Assembly: GCF_025698545.1 (NCBI RefSeq)
Contig: NC_068575.1
Span: forward strand, 62,877,980 to 62,941,979
Direction of reading: 5' to 3'
DNA from: Gossypium raimondii
Taxonomy: Eukaryota; Streptophyta; Magnoliopsida; Malvales; Malvaceae
Length of the DNA: 64,000 nt
A model generated the notes under the pieces. That model saw nothing but the letters and a program-made list of their open reading frames with translations. It did not search any database and had not been told where the DNA came from. Made by a program: the position numbers and the translations under genes. Of this stretch, positions 62,401 through 64,000 are shown in pieces. The first letter of the stretch is position 1. Every line of letters starts with the position of its first letter.

Positions 62401-63542
62401 ATTTACATTCTCTGCATGTGGTTCATCGTGATTTGAAGCCTGATAATTTGTTGATTGCACACGATGGTCATATCAAGGTAACTGTTTATATGGTCTTGTT
62501 TCCATTCTTTTGACAAATACTGAATATACATTGCATTATAACTTGGTCAGTTGTTTTCAGTAATTCTAAATGTGCATCAATAGTGTAAAATATCATCTTT
62601 CTTTTGGATCAGAAGCTTAATGTCATCTTTCTATTTACCTTTGGTTCTTCCTGTTGTTATCATCATTGCTGTTGTCAATACTCATAATGCAAAATATCAT
62701 TTTTCTATGTACTGTTTATCATAATTTATGAAATTTATTGAGATACCAATGGCAAGATGAAGTGTGTTTTGTACTATTTAGGGAAAAACCCGTTATGTTG
62801 GAAGGTTGGATGTGACTGAGGGTCAGGGGACGATGTATGTTTATTCTTTGAGCTGTTAGTTTGTTAAGCAAAATGAAGATACCTTAAATGGAATGTGATG
62901 TTGAGGTTACTTGGACAATACCTAATTTATTTATTAAAACTTACGATAATTTTTTTTTCCTACGAGCAGTTGACAGATTTTGGGCTTTCAAAGGTTGGTC
63001 TCATCAACAGTACTGATGACTTGTCTGGTCCAGCAGTTAGTGGAACATCTCTACTTGATGATGAGCAGCCTCAGTTATCTGCATCTGAGCATCAGCAAGA
63101 GAGGCGGAAGAAACGTTCTGCTGTTGGTACACCTGACTATTTGGCGCCTGAGATTCTTTTGGGAACAGGACATGGTTGGTATAGCCTTTTTTTAGTTTAA
63201 GGTGCTTTAGTTATCTTTTTGTTACCTGCCTGATCTGAGGATCAAGCTTGATTAGAATTGGTTAACCTGAAAATTGTTTATCTTACAGAAGCTTAAGCAA
63301 TCTGGATCCAAGTTATTTAGTTGATTTTATGATTGATGCTGGTTATAATTAGGTTAAAACCTACGCTAGCTGATTAATTGAGATGCATATGCATTTCTTC
63401 TCTGGTTGAACACGTTTTAAAGCAGTAAGTTCACAACATCATCCAATTTTCCTCAGGTGCAACTGCGGATTGGTGGTCTGTGGGTGTAATTTTATTTGAA
63501 CTGATTGTCGGCATTCCACCCTTCAATGCAGAGCATCCACAG
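56432..63542 (+). CDS. IREH1: IREH1-type AGC protein kinase (partial, 3' end outside window)
   Basis: Eleven exons are readable: 56432-57125, 58826-58890, 59009-59191, 59265-60620, 61062-61234, 61431-61677, 61972-62064, 62144-62284, 62385-62477, 62970-63174, 63457-63542. They encode 1112 residues in frame and continue past the right edge. The family (IRE, IREH1) are large plant AGC kinases related to MAST/Rim15; IRE acts in root-hair growth. The N-terminus is long, Ser/Pro-rich and probably disordered. A zinc-finger-like [20 protein letters not shown] begins at about residue 597. The kinase domain starts near 876, with the glycine loop ISRGAFGRV, Lys906 in AIK, catalytic HRDLKPDN with Asp1000, DFG at 1018-1020 and an insert before GTPDYLAPE. 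The kinase C-terminal lobe end and AGC tail are missing. Intron 1 is 1.7 kb. The start is the ATG before [14 protein letters not shown], the family N-terminus. Confidence 0.92.
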
Positions 63543-64000
63543 GTAATGTCGTTATTCTATGAGTTCCAGTTATTGCTAGAAATACTCCTTTTGACTTGAC
63601 ATGTTTTGCATTTTATTTCTGTTTCTTCCTTCTCAAAGTATAGATTAAATTTTTTTGTTCTTGTTATATTGATCTAAAACTTGAAGGCTATCAATTTTTT
63701 CCTCCAGATTGCTTGAGATTATGTTCAAGTACAATGTTCCTTTTCTAGAATATTGAATGATTAAGGAGGTGGATCTTCTGTTTGATTGATTGAAAGCTAC
63801 ATAGCTATCATGTTAGGTTTACTCATTTTCCAGTTAGTTTTGGGACATTGGACTCCTGGTTCACACTTCACAGGAGACCCAATACTTAAAAAAAAAGATA
63901 ATAATTTGGTTCAAAAAGCAAGGGATACATGGATACGCTAATGATTGTGTTGTTTTAAGGGTCTCTTTTAAGTTTTCAAAGATTGTTACTGTTGGAGTGC
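63543..64000 (+). other. Intron 11 of IREH1 (partial)
   Basis: It begins GTAATG after a phase-0 exon ending HPQ. No continuation of kinase subdomain X is visible before the edge. Confidence 0.7.

Noticed and set aside
1-64000. Search for tRNA, rRNA, CRISPR-like spaced repeats or telomeric repeats
   Set aside because: No cloverleaf with conserved A and B boxes, no regular spacer arrays and no TTTAGGG runs were recognised by eye. A tRNAscan run could still find a tRNA I missed.

Overview
This is nuclear DNA from a flowering plant. It is AT-rich, its genes are split by many short GT-AG introns, and every recognisable protein belongs to a plant family (RABA GTPase, CML calcium sensor, thaumatin-like protein, PIN auxin carrier, TOC64, HRD3/SEL1L, TDX, IREH1 kinase). 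Protein similarity and gene order point to a rosid eudicot. A malvid such as cotton (Gossypium) is my best guess, from general resemblance only. I saw no prokaryotic operons, CRISPR array, rRNA or convincing tRNA.

Layout, left to right: first exon of a RABA6-type Rab GTPase (minus, runs off the left edge); intergenic DNA with two clear MITEs; an intronless CML26/27-type EF-hand gene (minus); a two-exon thaumatin-like protein gene (minus); about 5.7 kb of intergenic DNA with foldback repeats; a six-exon PIN1-type auxin efflux carrier (minus); a 13-exon TOC64-type outer-envelope receptor (minus, 9.8 kb); a repeat cluster at 31.9-35.0 kb; a seven-exon RanBP2 zinc-finger protein (plus); a decayed L1-type LINE (minus); a six-exon HRD3/SEL1L ERAD gene (minus); a ten-exon TDX gene with Hip, TPR and thioredoxin domains (minus); 4 kb of intergenic DNA with a diverged repeat array; and the first eleven coding exons of an IREH1-type AGC kinase (plus, runs off the right edge). 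I rebuilt exon chains by hand from splice sites and reading frame. For PIN1, TOC64, the zinc-finger gene, HRD3 and TDX they close in frame to 617, 590, 437, 675 and 382 residues.

The genes are independent housekeeping, trafficking and signalling genes and do not form a pathway. From memory of Arabidopsis loci, RABA6, CML26/27, TLP, PIN1 and HRD3 lie together in the duplicated chromosome 1 segments, while TOC64-III, TDX and IREH1 lie together on chromosome 3. The window interleaves both sets, as expected of an ancestral block that was thinned out differently in Arabidopsis.

I did not find an undescribed biological system. The more interesting signals are a likely GC-AG intron in TDX, a microsatellite at the Rab start codon that carries stacked ATGs, equal-phase zinc-finger exons, and several structured non-autonomous elements, some with target-site duplications, one nested and one with a G-rich purine core.
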